A DNA stretch of 64,000 nt from Burkholderia aenigmatica (GTDB lineage Bacteria; Pseudomonadota; Gammaproteobacteria; Burkholderiales; Burkholderiaceae), in NCBI RefSeq assembly GCF_902499175.1, contig NZ_CABVQC010000026.1, positions 41,533 to 105,532 on the forward strand, read 5' to 3'. The translations under genes and the position numbers were made by a program. Every line of letters starts with the position of its first letter. The first letter of the stretch is position 1. Under the pieces are notes generated by a model, which did no database searches, was not told the DNA's origin, and saw only the letters and a program-made list of their open reading frames with translations. Shown one piece after another: positions 8,683 to 17,896 of the stretch.

Positions 8683-9414
8683 ATGACGACACAAGCGCTG
8701 TTTCGCGAAGACGCGTACCTCACGCAATGCGACGCGGTCGTTCTGGCCGTCGGCGACGACGGCATCCGGCTCGACCGCACCGTGTTCTATCCGCTCGGCG
8801 GTGGCCAGGCCGGCGACACCGGCACGCTGACGCTGCCCGACGGCGGCACGATCGCGATTGCCGATACGCGCAAGGCGAAGTTCGACGGCGCGACGCCCGA
8901 CGACGCCATGCACGTGCCCGCATCGGGGCAGGAGGCGCGCGTCGCGGCGCTCGTGCCCGGCACCCGCGTGGTCGCGGAGATCGACTGGCTGCGCCGCTAC
9001 CGCCACATGCGCCTGCATACGGCCGCGCACCTGATGTGCGCGGTGCTGCCGTACGCGGTGGACGGCTGCAGCGTGACGGCCGACTACGTGCGGCTCGATT
9101 TCGCGACATCCGACGCGATCGACCGCGACGACGTCGAGCGACGCCTTGCCGGCTTGGTGGTCGGCGCGCACCCGGTCACGACCGAATGGATCACCGACGA
9201 CGAGATGGCCGAGCGGCCGGAACTCGTGCGCACGATGAGCGTGAAGCCGCCGATGGGCCTCGGCCGCGTGCGGCTGCTGCGCATCGAGCAGGTCGACCTG
9301 CAGCCGTGCGGTGGCACGCATGTGCGCAACACGTCCGAAATCGGCGCGCTGCGGGTCGCGAAACTGGAAAAGAAGAGCGCGCGCACCCGGCGCCTCGTAC
9401 TGGAGTTTGCATGA
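8683..9414 (+). CDS. AlaX-type alanyl-tRNA editing protein
   Basis: This 243-residue protein resembles the AlaRS editing domain. Zinc-binding motifs are HTAAH (His112, His116) and CGGTH (Cys209, His213). The N-terminal part (VFYPLGGGQAGDTGTL) matches AlaX-M type proteins, which hydrolyse Ser-tRNA(Ala) or Gly-tRNA(Ala) in trans. The stop overlaps the next start as ATGA, so it is probably co-translated with the DUF924 gene. Confidence 0.93.
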   Translation: MTTQALFREDAYLTQCDAVVLAVGDDGIRLDRTVFYPLGGGQAGDTGTLTLPDGGTIAIADTRKAKFDGATPDDAMHVPASGQEARVAALVPGTRVVAEIDWLRRYRHMRLHTAAHLMCAVLPYAVDGCSVTADYVRLDFATSDAIDRDDVERRLAGLVVGAHPVTTEWITDDEMAERPELVRTMSVKPPMGLGRVRLLRIEQVDLQPCGGTHVRNTSEIGALRVAKLEKKSARTRRLVLEFA

Positions 9415-10028
9415 CGATTGACACCACCCAAGCGGGCGCGGCGGCGCTTGATCCGCAAGCGCGGGAGATTCTGGATTTCTGGTTCGGCGAGCCAGGCTCG
9501 GCCGAATTCGGGCAGGCCCGCAAGGTCTGGTTCAACGGCGGCGCGGCGTTCGACGACGTGCTGCGCACGCGCTACGGCGCCTTGCTCGACGCCGCGTGCG
9601 ACGGCGCATGCGATCGCTGGGCAAGCTCGCCGTCGGGGGCGCTTGCGTTGATCGTCGTGCTCGACCAGTTCTCGCGCAATATTCATCGCGGCACGCCTCG
9701 CGCGTTTGCCGCCGATCCGAAGGCGCTCGCGCTCGCGCGCCGCATGGTTGCGGCCGGCTGGGACGCACAATTGCCGAGCGGACATCACCGCGCGTTTGCG
9801 TATCTGCCGTTCGAGCACGACGAGTCGGTCGACAGCCAGCGCGAGGCCGTGCGCCTGTGCGCGGGCATCCGCGACGAGGCAGGGTGCGAGAGCTATCACC
9901 GCTTCGCGTTGCTGCACGCGGCCGTCGTCGAGCGCTTCGGCCGCTTTCCGCACCGGAACGTGATTCTCGGTCGTGCGTCGAGCGACGAGGAGACGGCGTT
10001 TCTTCGCGAGCCCGGTTCCTCGTTCTGA
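9411..10028 (+). CDS. DUF924 family protein
   Basis: This 205-residue cytoplasmic protein matches DUF924 by ILDFWFGEP near the start, LDQFSRNIHRGTP in the middle and YLPFEHDESVDSQ. Family structures are helical and TPR-like, without a firm function. The ATG at 9411 overlaps the AlaX stop; although the frame is open well upstream, that region is the AlaX and globin coding sequence read in another frame. Its partnership with tRNA editing is only positional. Confidence 0.9.
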   Translation: MTIDTTQAGAAALDPQAREILDFWFGEPGSAEFGQARKVWFNGGAAFDDVLRTRYGALLDAACDGACDRWASSPSGALALIVVLDQFSRNIHRGTPRAFAADPKALALARRMVAAGWDAQLPSGHHRAFAYLPFEHDESVDSQREAVRLCAGIRDEAGCESYHRFALLHAAVVERFGRFPHRNVILGRASSDEETAFLREPGSSF

Positions 10029-10161
10029 CGATCCGGGCTGGCGGCGTGACGCGGGGGAGGGCGCGAACCCGCGGATTCACGGGTGCCTTGGAAACCGGCT
10101 GGCGGAGGGCGCGCACCGGGTTCAGGCAGCTGTGCTCAACCTTCGCCAGGTATCCAGGCCA

Positions 10162-10190
10162 GCACGAGACGGCGCGTTGCGCCGTCGTGC
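10162..10190. terminator. Hairpin between convergent DUF924 and GT39 genes
   Basis: GACGGCGC at 10168-10175 pairs with GCGCCGTC at 10179-10186 across a 3-base loop, extended by GCAC/GTGC with a bulge. It sits one base beyond the stop codon of the minus-strand glycosyltransferase. There is no T-run on either strand, so it may block or stabilise transcripts rather than act as a classical terminator. Confidence 0.4.
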
Positions 10191-10191
10191 T

Positions 10192-12081
10192 TCACTGCAG
10201 GTGCAGTTCGGGCGTGCGCACGTAGACGCGCAGCAGTTCCGCGGAGTCGCCCGGGCGGGCGCCGGACCAGAACGGTTTCCACTCGCTGCCGGGCGCCGGA
10301 CCGATGGTCTGCTTGCCCTGGACGATCATCCACGTGCAGCGGGCAGCCTGCGCATCGTCGATCGGCGTGTGCTGGATCCCGGAGAAGTAGTACAGCATCG
10401 GCGCTTCCGACTCGCCGAGACCGACGCTTGCCATGCAGTCGCCGTCGTTCCATTCGAGCGCGAGATGCGCGTTCAGGTCGTCGAACACCGAGCGGTAGCT
10501 CTTCGCGACGTCAAGCCACGGCAGCAGCAGCGTATAGATGAGCCCCCACGCGACGAGTGCGCCGGCCCCCCACGACAGCGCGCCGCGCCACAGGCCGGTC
10601 GTGCGCAGCTTCGGCAACAGCGTCAACCAGCCGACCGTCAGCACGAGCGCACCGATCACGAGCGGGGGTTCGATCGGCATCGTCCAGTCGAGCGGCAGCC
10701 AGCGGCCGAGCGGCGCGAGATAGGCGTGCGATGCAGCCGGATCGGCCATCACCGCCCAGATCGCCCAGGCGAGCACGGTGACCGTGCCGAACAGGGCGCG
10801 GCTCAGGTAATCCCATGCGAAATGCAGCCGGCTCGGCAGGCGTTCGATCGCCTGCGCGGCGACCAGCGCGAGCGGCGCGAAGAACGGCAGGATGTAGAGC
10901 TGGCGCGACGTCGCGGACACTTGCAGCACCGCGAGCCCGACGCTGGCGAACAGCACCGGCAGCGCGATCGCCGGCGTGCGCCAGTCGCGCCAGGCACCGC
11001 GTGCGAGCGCGACGATCGCGAGCGGCGCGACCGGGAAGCCGACGGTCAGGAACGAGCGGACGATGAAGAGCGGCTTGTCGTTTTCCGCGCCGAGCTCGGG
11101 CACCGAGAAGCCGAAGAACCGACCGACGTTGTTGTCCCAGAACCACGTCATGAACAGCGTCTCGGAGCGCAGGAACAGTGCGGTCGGCCAGACCAGCGCG
11201 AACGGCGCGAATACGAGCGCGGCAACGCCGAGCGCGCGTGCGAACGAGCGGGTGCGGCAGGCCGGGTAGATCACGAGTGCGGCCGTGAGCGTGGCTGCGA
11301 ATACGAGCGGCACGAACAGACCCTTCGCCATGAAGGCGATGCCGACGCCCGCGCCGAAGAGCGGCGCGGCCCAGCGGCCCGACGGCCGCGCCGGCAGCCC
11401 GTGCCGCATCTGCTGCGCGCGCGCGACATGCTGCATCACGAGTTCGAGCAGCCCGCAGAAGCCGATTGCGGTACCGGCGAACAGCGCGGTGTCGGTCATC
11501 ATGTCGTGCACGTGCTTGATGACGACGAGCGTGCCCGCGCTCAACACGGCGGGGCCGATCACGCGCGGGTCGAACCAGGAGTCCGCGCGGCTGGCGACGC
11601 GCGCCGCGCGCGCGATGAAGCCGAATGCGAGGGCGGCGAACAGTGCGCTCGCGAGTCGCGCCGCGTCGTGCAGCGGCATCACGCGCTGCAGCAGCCAGGC
11701 GAGGCTGGTCGCGACCCACGCGTAAATCGGCGGCTTTTCCATGAACGGCAGGCCGGCATTGGTCGGCACGACGAAGTCGCCGGTCTCGAGCATGTGCTGG
11801 ATGATGCCGAACGTGTAGGTTTCGTCCTGCTTCCACGGATCGTGACCGAGCACGCCCGGCAGCGTATACGCGCAGATCAGGGCGGCGACGAGCAGCCACG
11901 CGCGCCAGCCGAGCAGGAGCGAGCGTTCGCGCGTGGCGCTGGTTGCAGCGGTCGAGGCGGCGATCGGCGTGCCGGCGGCGTCGAGCGTTGCAGTGTGATC
12001 GGCGTCGGCGGGCGAGCGGGTGTGCGGGGCCGGAGCGGGCACGGACGTGCGTCGCCGGCTGGGCGCTGCGGTTCCAGGCAT
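10192..12081 (-). CDS. GT39/ArnT-like integral membrane glycosyltransferase
   Basis: This 629-residue protein has an Ala/Thr/Pro-rich N-terminal tail of about 55 residues and then about ten membrane helices. The first periplasmic loop carries HDPWKQDETYTFGI (Asp86, Glu87), the acidic pair characteristic of Dol-P-Man or undecaprenyl-P-sugar transferases (GT39/GT83). MEKPPIYAW resembles the ArnT loop. It probably moves a sugar from a lipid carrier to lipid A, protein or another periplasmic acceptor; the substrate cannot be told from sequence. No arn genes are nearby. Confidence 0.85.
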   Translation of the reverse strand: MPGTAAPSRRRTSVPAPAPHTRSPADADHTATLDAAGTPIAASTAATSATRERSLLLGWRAWLLVAALICAYTLPGVLGHDPWKQDETYTFGIIQHMLETGDFVVPTNAGLPFMEKPPIYAWVATSLAWLLQRVMPLHDAARLASALFAALAFGFIARAARVASRADSWFDPRVIGPAVLSAGTLVVIKHVHDMMTDTALFAGTAIGFCGLLELVMQHVARAQQMRHGLPARPSGRWAAPLFGAGVGIAFMAKGLFVPLVFAATLTAALVIYPACRTRSFARALGVAALVFAPFALVWPTALFLRSETLFMTWFWDNNVGRFFGFSVPELGAENDKPLFIVRSFLTVGFPVAPLAIVALARGAWRDWRTPAIALPVLFASVGLAVLQVSATSRQLYILPFFAPLALVAAQAIERLPSRLHFAWDYLSRALFGTVTVLAWAIWAVMADPAASHAYLAPLGRWLPLDWTMPIEPPLVIGALVLTVGWLTLLPKLRTTGLWRGALSWGAGALVAWGLIYTLLLPWLDVAKSYRSVFDDLNAHLALEWNDGDCMASVGLGESEAPMLYYFSGIQHTPIDDAQAARCTWMIVQGKQTIGPAPGSEWKPFWSGARPGDSAELLRVYVRTPELHLQ

Positions 12082-12310
12082 GGAAGGAATCTCGGGTCGA
12101 GTCGAGCCGGTCCGGCGACATGGGCTGGACCGATTAGGGCCACATCAAGGGGTAACGGACAGGTGTTGATGACACCGGTCTGAATGTCCGCTAGTAGACC
12201 ACGGAATTGTTACGGTGGTTTACCGATCGTGTCACGGAATTGTGGAGATTTGTGGTGTCGTGACGACGGATCGTTTCGGGTGGCGGCTTTTGATGCCCCG
12301 CCGTGCGGAA

Positions 12311-13072
12311 TTACCGGCCGCCGCCGACGTCGAGCAGGGCGCCCGTCGTGTAAGACGCCGCGTCGCCAAGCAGCCAGACGATCGCTTCGGCGATCTCCTG
12401 TGCTTCGCCCGCGCGGCCGAGCGGCGTGCTTGCCCCGAGGCGGGCCGCTCGGCCCGGCTGGCCGCCGCTCGCGTGGATTTCGGTCTCGATCAGGCCGGGG
12501 CGTACCGCGTTGACGCGCACGCCGTGCGGGCCGAGTTCCTTCGCCAGACCGATCGTTAGCGAGTCGACCGCGCCTTTCGACCCCGCATAGTCGACGTATT
12601 CGTTCGGCGATCCGAGCCGGGAGGCGATCGACGATACGTTGACGATCGCGCCCCCGCGGCCGCCACGGTCGGTGGACAGCCGGCGCGCGGCTTCGCGTGC
12701 GCACAGGTACGCGCCGAGCACGTTGGTGTCGAACATCCGCCGCAGCCGGTCGGCCGGCATGTCGGCGAGCGGCATCGACGGCGCGACGATGCCCGCGTTG
12801 TTGACGAGCGCGTCGAAGCGTCCGAATGCGGACGTGACGGTGTCGAACATCGCAACGACGTCGGCTTCGTTCGCGACGTCGCCCGCGACGACGCACGCAC
12901 GGCCGCCCGCGTCGCGGACGGCCTGCGCGGTGAGCTCGGCCGCCGCGGCGTCGCGCGCGTAGTTGATGCCGACGTCCCAGCCGCGCTCGGCTGCGAGCAC
13001 GGCGGTCGCGCGGCCGATGCCACGGCTTGCGCCGGTGATGAGGACGGCCTTGCGGTCGGACGGTGCGGTCAT
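12311..13072 (-). CDS. Short-chain dehydrogenase/reductase
   Basis: This 253-residue classical SDR has a cofactor-binding TGASRGIG (13-20), NNAG (91-94), a catalytic serine in VNVSSIAS and YxxxK (Tyr162, Lys166). An acid-poor second strand end (NYARD) hints at NADPH use. The substrate is unknown. It lies 22 bases downstream of the LOG gene on the same strand, so it may be the last gene of a TetR-LOG-SDR unit. The 229 bases between it and the GT39 gene hold only a short direct repeat (CACGGAATTGT near 12199 and 12235). Confidence 0.9.
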   Translation of the reverse strand: MTAPSDRKAVLITGASRGIGRATAVLAAERGWDVGINYARDAAAAELTAQAVRDAGGRACVVAGDVANEADVVAMFDTVTSAFGRFDALVNNAGIVAPSMPLADMPADRLRRMFDTNVLGAYLCAREAARRLSTDRGGRGGAIVNVSSIASRLGSPNEYVDYAGSKGAVDSLTIGLAKELGPHGVRVNAVRPGLIETEIHASGGQPGRAARLGASTPLGRAGEAQEIAEAIVWLLGDAASYTTGALLDVGGGR

Positions 13073-13094
13073 CGTTTGCGGGTTCCGGTGACGG

Positions 13095-13676
13095 TTACTT
13101 GGCTGCGTCGGGTGCCCACTTGTCGCGGGCGGGCGGCTGGTAGCGACGCAGTCGCTCGATCAGCTCGACGGGTTCCGACTCGACGCACAGTGCGTCGAAG
13201 TAGGCCGGACGCATGAAGCCCTCGTCGACCGTATGGCGCAGCAGCGCGATCAGCGGATCGTAGAACGAATCGATGTTGTAGAGCGCGACGGGCTTGCGGT
13301 GATAGCCGAGCTGCGCCCACGTGTAGACCTCGAAGAGCTCCTCGAGCGTGCCGGCGCCGCCGGGCATCGCGACGAACGCGTCGGAAAGGTCGGCCATCAT
13401 TTTCTTGCGGTGATGCATGTCGGGCACGACGTGCAGTTCCGACAGCCCCGTATGGCCGACTTCCTTGTCGACGAGCAGTTCGGGGATCACGCCGACCGCA
13501 CGGCCGCCGGCCGCCATCACTTCGTCCGCGATCACGCCCATCAGGCCGACCCGGCCGCCGCCGTAGACGAGCGTGAGGCCCGCGTCGACGAGCGCGCGAC
13601 CGAAGGCACGCGCGGCGTCGGCATAGACGGGCCGCACGCCGGACGACGAGCCGCAGTAAACGCAGACTGCCTTCAT
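13095..13676 (-). CDS. LOG family protein (cytokinin riboside 5'-monophosphate phosphoribohydrolase type)
   Basis: This 193-residue protein has the LOG hallmark PGGAGTLEE (from residue 105), an N-terminal VYCGSSSG and YGGGRVGLMG. Bacterial LOG proteins hydrolyse nucleoside 5'-monophosphates to a base and ribose 5-phosphate; those active on cytokinins carry the same motif. The start codon overlaps the TetR stop as ATGA (13673-13676), indicating coupled translation with the regulator. Confidence 0.93.
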   Translation of the reverse strand: MKAVCVYCGSSSGVRPVYADAARAFGRALVDAGLTLVYGGGRVGLMGVIADEVMAAGGRAVGVIPELLVDKEVGHTGLSELHVVPDMHHRKKMMADLSDAFVAMPGGAGTLEELFEVYTWAQLGYHRKPVALYNIDSFYDPLIALLRHTVDEGFMRPAYFDALCVESEPVELIERLRRYQPPARDKWAPDAAK

Positions 13677-14416
13677 TGCTTGGAATCCTTGGCGGGGGTG
13701 TGCCCGCCGGCGGCGCGAGGCGAACCATCGCGCGGCGGCAGGTAGTCGGTGAACTGGCGCTTCGGCAGCTTGCCGGAGACCAGGTCGTCGAACAGCTGGC
13801 GCGACCGGCCGCGCAGGTACGGCGCCATCACGGAGATCACGTGCATGCTGACCTGGTGCAGTTCCTCGCGGATCGCGTCCTGGTCGTTGTACTTGCGCGG
13901 ATGCATCACGTACTGATACGACAGCCAGTACGTCGAAATGACGGCCATGTTGGTGGCGATGACCTCGATCTCGGTGGGCGTCGCGACCATCTCGGCGTCG
14001 GACACGAGCAGCTCGCACATGTCGTGCGCGAAGCGCACCTTGTGGCTGATGATCTGCTTGAAATGTGTCTCGAGCGTGCGGTTGCGGGCGAGCAGGTCGT
14101 TGAGGTCGCGATACAGGAACCGGTAGGTCCACATGAAATCGGCCATGTACTGCAGGTACGACCAGGTTTCGTCGATGGTCGGACGATGATCTTCGGGAAA
14201 GCGCAGCCGCCGTTCGATCTGCTGCTCGAACTGCGCGAAGATGCTGTTGATGATGTCGTCCTTGTTGCGGAAATGGTAGTACAGGTTGCCTGGACTGATT
14301 TCCATTTCCTCGGCGATCGTCGTGGTCGTGACGTTCGGCTCGCCGATCTCGTTGAAGAGTTTCAACGACAACTCGAGAATCCGTTCGCGGGTGCGGCGGG
14401 GAGGTTTCGCTTCCAT
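13673..14416 (-). CDS. TetR/AcrR family transcriptional regulator
   Basis: This 247-residue regulator has an N-terminal HTH (about residues 10-56: RERILELSLKLFNEIG, then ISPGNLYYHFRNKDDI). The C-terminal ligand-binding domain is long and aromatic-rich (MADFMWTYRFLYRDLNDLL). Its ligand is unknown. It is the first gene of a probable TetR-LOG-SDR operon and may regulate itself, since its promoter lies directly upstream. Confidence 0.93.
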   Translation of the reverse strand: MEAKPPRRTRERILELSLKLFNEIGEPNVTTTTIAEEMEISPGNLYYHFRNKDDIINSIFAQFEQQIERRLRFPEDHRPTIDETWSYLQYMADFMWTYRFLYRDLNDLLARNRTLETHFKQIISHKVRFAHDMCELLVSDAEMVATPTEIEVIATNMAVISTYWLSYQYVMHPRKYNDQDAIREELHQVSMHVISVMAPYLRGRSRQLFDDLVSGKLPKRQFTDYLPPRDGSPRAAGGHTPAKDSKQ

Positions 14417-14510
14417 GTCGTCCGGCCCTGTGTGTGCCGGACTGGCGGGCGCTGCAATCGATGCTGCGTGATTCGTCCGGCGCGGGTTGCTGTTCTATGT
14501 CTAGCGGACG

Positions 14511-14516
14511 ATTATA
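14511..14516 (-). promoter_or_regulatory. -10 box of the TetR operon
   Basis: Read on the minus strand, this is a perfect TATAAT, 95 bases upstream of the TetR start codon. No good -35 element stands at the right distance. The remaining intergenic sequence up to the dgkA stop shows nothing else. Confidence 0.45.
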
Positions 14517-14622
14517 AACCGGGGTTTCGCCACATCGGGGCATTTCGTATTCATCGCCCCCGCGCGGCGCATGGTGCAGCGCCGCACGCGGGCGGTGCGC
14601 CGGGTGCCCGCAGGGCAGCCGT

Positions 14623-15159
14623 CTAGAAGCCGAGCCAGCGTGCGACGACCGGGCCGAGCACGAAGCCCCACGTCGTCACGCACGCGAACAGCGCGACCGT
14701 CACGGCGGCGCTGCCGAGGTCCTTCGCGCGCTTGGAGAGTTCGTGGCGCTCGAGCGAGATGCGATCGATCGCGGCCTCGACGCTCGAGTTCAACAGCTCG
14801 ACGATCAGCACCAGCAGCACCGACGCGATCAGCAGCGCGCGCGAGGCGGCCGGCACCGGCGCGAATGCGCCGATCGGGAGCATCAGCGCGGCGAGCGTGA
14901 GTTCCTGGCGAAACGCGCTCTCCTCGCGGATCGCGACGCGAAAGCCGTTCAGCGAATGCTTGAGGGCGTACCAGGCGCGCGTGATGCCGCGGTGGCGCTT
15001 GTACGGGTTCGGCGGCAGCGGCGTCAGTTGATCGTCGGGGCCGAGCGGTTCGTGCGCGTGCACGTCCGCTTCGGCGTGCGGCTCGTCCTCGTCGAACGGG
15101 CGGTGCCGTTGCGGCGTGGCGTCGGGGGGCGGGGTCTTGTCGTTCAGGTCTCGTTTCAA
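14623..15159 (-). CDS. dgkA: Diacylglycerol kinase
   Basis: The C-terminal 120 or so residues are a classic DgkA: basic amphipathic start (GITRAWYALKHSLNGF), three membrane helices and the catalytic region ELLNSSVEAAIDRISLE. It recycles diacylglycerol to phosphatidic acid in the inner membrane. It has an extra charged, Pro-rich N-terminus of about 50 residues. The likely start is a TTG overlapping the previous gene's TGA as TTGA, with AAGGTG upstream. There is no ATG before the domain. Confidence 0.88.
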   Translation of the reverse strand: MKRDLNDKTPPPDATPQRHRPFDEDEPHAEADVHAHEPLGPDDQLTPLPPNPYKRHRGITRAWYALKHSLNGFRVAIREESAFRQELTLAALMLPIGAFAPVPAASRALLIASVLLVLIVELLNSSVEAAIDRISLERHELSKRAKDLGSAAVTVALFACVTTWGFVLGPVVARWLGF

Positions 15160-16190
15160 ACGGCGGCACCTTCGGCTGGCGAGTACGCGGTCTTCGGCAG
15201 CGGCTTCAGATGCGACGCGAACTGTTCGGATGCCGCGCGCCAGGAGAAGCGTTCGGCCCACGCGCGCGCAGTCGTGCGTTCGATCTTCAGCGCCTCGAGA
15301 CAGGCTTCCTGCAGGTCCTCGTGCATCGCGCCGGCGTCGCTTTCGCCGAGCACGTCGATCGGCCCCGTCACGGGATAGGCGGCCACCGGCGTGCCGCAGG
15401 CGAGCGCCTCGAGCAGCACGAGGCCGAACGTGTCGGTGCGACTCGGAAACACGAACACGTCGGCCGCAGCATACACCTTCGCGAGTTCGGCCTGTGACAG
15501 CACGCCAAGATAGTTCGCTTCCGGATAGCGCGACTTCAGTTCCGCGAGCGCGGGGCCTTCGCCCGCGACCCACTTCGAGCCGGGCAGGTCGAGGCGCAGG
15601 AACGCCTCGACGTTCTTTTCGATCGCGACGCGGCCCACGTACAGGAAGATCGGCCGCGCGGTATTGAGCACCTTCGATTCCATCGGCCGGAACACGTCGA
15701 GATCGACGCCACGGGTCCACAGCACGACGTTCGTGAAGCCGAATTTCTCGAGGTCCTGCTTGACGACCGGCGTCGGCGCCATCACCGCGAGCGACGGGCC
15801 GTGGAACCAGTGCAGGAAGCGGTAGGTCGCGGCGAGCGGGATGCCGAAGCGCGCCTGCACGTATTCCGGAAAGCGCGTGTGGTACGCGGTCGTGTACGGC
15901 AGCTTGCGCGCACGCGCATAGCGTCGCGCGGCGAGGCCGAGCGGGCCTTCGGTCGCGATGTGCAGCGCGTCGGGTGCGAATGCATCGATCCGCGCGCGCA
16001 GCTTGCGATACGGCAGGATCGACAGGCGGATCTCGGGGTAGGTCGGACAGGGCACCGTGCGGAATTCCAGCGGCGTCAGCATTTCGACGCGGTGGCCGAG
16101 CGCGGTGAGTTCGCGCGACGTGCTCTTCAGCGTGCGCACGACGCCGTTGACCTGCGGTTCCCACGCGTCGGTGACGATCATGATCTTCAT
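15156..16190 (-). CDS. GT4-type glycosyltransferase
   Basis: This 344-residue GT-B fold glycosyltransferase has an N-terminal acceptor domain (MKIMIVTDAWEPQVNGVVRT) and a C-terminal donor domain with FLYVGRVAIEKN and the EX7E region SRTDTFGLVLLEALACGTPV. Relatives transfer mannose or glucose to diacylglycerol-type lipids or phosphatidylinositol. The neighbours, an LpxH-like phosphatase upstream and dgkA downstream, suggest a glycolipid or envelope role, which is inference. Confidence 0.9.
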   Translation of the reverse strand: MKIMIVTDAWEPQVNGVVRTLKSTSRELTALGHRVEMLTPLEFRTVPCPTYPEIRLSILPYRKLRARIDAFAPDALHIATEGPLGLAARRYARARKLPYTTAYHTRFPEYVQARFGIPLAATYRFLHWFHGPSLAVMAPTPVVKQDLEKFGFTNVVLWTRGVDLDVFRPMESKVLNTARPIFLYVGRVAIEKNVEAFLRLDLPGSKWVAGEGPALAELKSRYPEANYLGVLSQAELAKVYAAADVFVFPSRTDTFGLVLLEALACGTPVAAYPVTGPIDVLGESDAGAMHEDLQEACLEALKIERTTARAWAERFSWRAASEQFASHLKPLPKTAYSPAEGAAV

Positions 16191-16219
16191 CGCGGCTTTG
16201 TCCTGTAAGTAGGGGTGTG

Positions 16220-17158
16220 TCAGGCAGTGGCCTTGGCCTTGCGCGACGTGGTCTCCGACGGTGCGGCGCGCATCACCGTCCAGTAGACGATCTTCAGTTC
16301 GCCTTCCATCGTCTCGACGAGCGCGGACAGGCTTTCGACCCAGTCGCCGTCGTTGCAGTACAGCACGCCGTCGATGTCGCGGATCTCCGCCTTGTGGATG
16401 TGGCCGCACACGACGCCGTCGCAGCCGCGGCGGCGCGCCTCGTCGGTCATCACCGTCTCGAACTGCGAGATGAAGTTGACGGCGTTCTTGACCTGGTGCT
16501 TCAGGTATTGCGACAGCGACCAGTACTGGAAGCCGAGCCGGCTGCGGATCCGGTTGAACCAGCGGTTCAGCACGAGGATCAGCGTGTAGAGCGTGTCGCC
16601 GAGGTACGCGAGCCATTTCGCATGCTGAATCACGCCGTCGAACAGGTCGCCGTGCACGATCCACAAACGTTTGCCGGCGAGCGTCGTGTGGAATGCCTCG
16701 CCGCGCACCTGGATGTCGCCGAACGCGAGGTCGCAGAACTGCCGCGCCCCTTCGTCGTGGTTGCCGGGGATGTAGACGACCTGCGTGCCCTTGCGCGCCT
16801 TGCGCAGGATCTTCTGCACGACGTCGTTGTGCGCCTGCGGCCAGTACCAGCCCTTCTTCAACTGCCAGCCGTCGATGATGTCGCCGACGAGGTACAGGTA
16901 CTCCGAATCGTTGTGGCGCAGGAAGTCGAGCAGGTACGGCGCCTGGCAGCCGCTCGAGCCGAGGTGGATGTCGGACAGCCAGATGGTGCGGTAGCGATGG
17001 GTGGACGAATCGGGGTCCTCATGCTGCGTGGCGTGCCCGGCAGGCGGGTCTTGCGACACCAGCCCGTCGGTTGCGGCAGAACCGGACAGAAAAGCGGTGG
17101 CGGCGCGGGCGCCGATGGGGTGACGGAACAGGGAGGTCGCGGACGTTTTCTGGCCCAT
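16220..17158 (-). CDS. UDP-2,3-diacylglucosamine diphosphatase-like metallophosphatase
   Basis: This 312-residue calcineurin-type phosphoesterase has all metal motifs: SDIHLG (Asp63, His65), GDIIDGW, GNHDE (Asn133, His134), HGD and GHIHKAE. It matches LpxH-like proteins but is longer than E. coli LpxH, with an unconserved N-terminal stretch of about 55 residues, so the real start could be further in. A canonical LpxH may exist elsewhere; this one groups with a glycosyltransferase and dgkA and may act on a different lipid or nucleotide-sugar pyrophosphate. Confidence 0.85.
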   Translation of the reverse strand: MGQKTSATSLFRHPIGARAATAFLSGSAATDGLVSQDPPAGHATQHEDPDSSTHRYRTIWLSDIHLGSSGCQAPYLLDFLRHNDSEYLYLVGDIIDGWQLKKGWYWPQAHNDVVQKILRKARKGTQVVYIPGNHDEGARQFCDLAFGDIQVRGEAFHTTLAGKRLWIVHGDLFDGVIQHAKWLAYLGDTLYTLILVLNRWFNRIRSRLGFQYWSLSQYLKHQVKNAVNFISQFETVMTDEARRRGCDGVVCGHIHKAEIRDIDGVLYCNDGDWVESLSALVETMEGELKIVYWTVMRAAPSETTSRKAKATA

Positions 17159-17204
17159 GCATGACTCGCGCCGGTTGACATTACCGGCATTCCGCCATGC
17201 GGGC

Positions 17205-17226
17205 GTGACTGTGCCGTGACAGTCAC
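17205..17226. promoter_or_regulatory. Operator-like inverted repeat upstream of the LpxH-like gene
   Basis: GTGACTGT and ACAGTCAC form an exact 8-bp inverted repeat separated by 6 bases, 47 bases before the start codon of the minus-strand phosphatase. Size and spacing fit a dimeric regulator site or a small hairpin. No regulator is identified. Confidence 0.35.
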
Positions 17227-17383
17227 GAGACGTTCTTATTACGACCGCCGTAGGGTGTTTAGCAGTGAATGACGGGACGTTGCGTAACCTGCCGTACGGA
17301 ACGTCCGATCGTTGTCCGGCAAGGCTGTCGGGGCGGGTGGGTGTTACCCCGGCAAAGTGTTTTCGTCTGGCGAATGCGGTGCG

Positions 17384-17890
17384 TCAGCGTGGTATCGCGA
17401 CGACGCGCGTGCGTGCGATCCGGTCGTGCGGAAACTGCCGGTCGGCATGTAGCCGGGCGGCGCCGGCCCACGCGACGATCCACGCCGCAGTGAGTGCGAG
17501 CGTGACGGGCACCGACAGGCCGAGGAGCGGATGCAGTGCGAGCGGCGGCAGGAACCACAGCCAGCCGAGCGCATAGCGGACGAGCGCGTGGCCCGCGCTC
17601 AGCGGCCGGCCGCTCGACGATTCGAGCCGCAGCCGCCAGGTCTTCATCGGCAGCGTCTGGCCGCCGTGCGTCCAGAACCAGACGAAGTACGCGCCGACCA
17701 CGAGCGCGATCCAGGCGGCGAGCAGGTTGTGATGGACGAGGCCGTTGCGTTGCTGCGTCGCGAGGCCGAACGCGAGCCCGGCGAAGAACACCACGCCGAA
17801 CAGCAGCACGCCTTCGTAGAGCAGCGCGGCGAGGCGTCGCCGTACGGTCGGCGCGGCGGCCGGGGTGTCGGGGGCGCGGGCGTTCGCCAC
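17384..17890 (-). CDS. RDD family membrane protein
   Basis: This 168-residue protein has three or four hydrophobic segments and RDD-family features: RRRLAALLYEGVLLFGVVF at the N-terminus and LPMKTWRLRLESSSGRPL after helix 2. Some RDD proteins are sodium/proton antiporters, but most are uncharacterised. It is the last gene of the sigma factor operon, 6 bases after the DUF3106 gene. Confidence 0.88.
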   Translation of the reverse strand: MANARAPDTPAAAPTVRRRLAALLYEGVLLFGVVFFAGLAFGLATQQRNGLVHHNLLAAWIALVVGAYFVWFWTHGGQTLPMKTWRLRLESSSGRPLSAGHALVRYALGWLWFLPPLALHPLLGLSVPVTLALTAAWIVAWAGAARLHADRQFPHDRIARTRVVAIPR

Positions 17891-17896
17891 GGGCGC

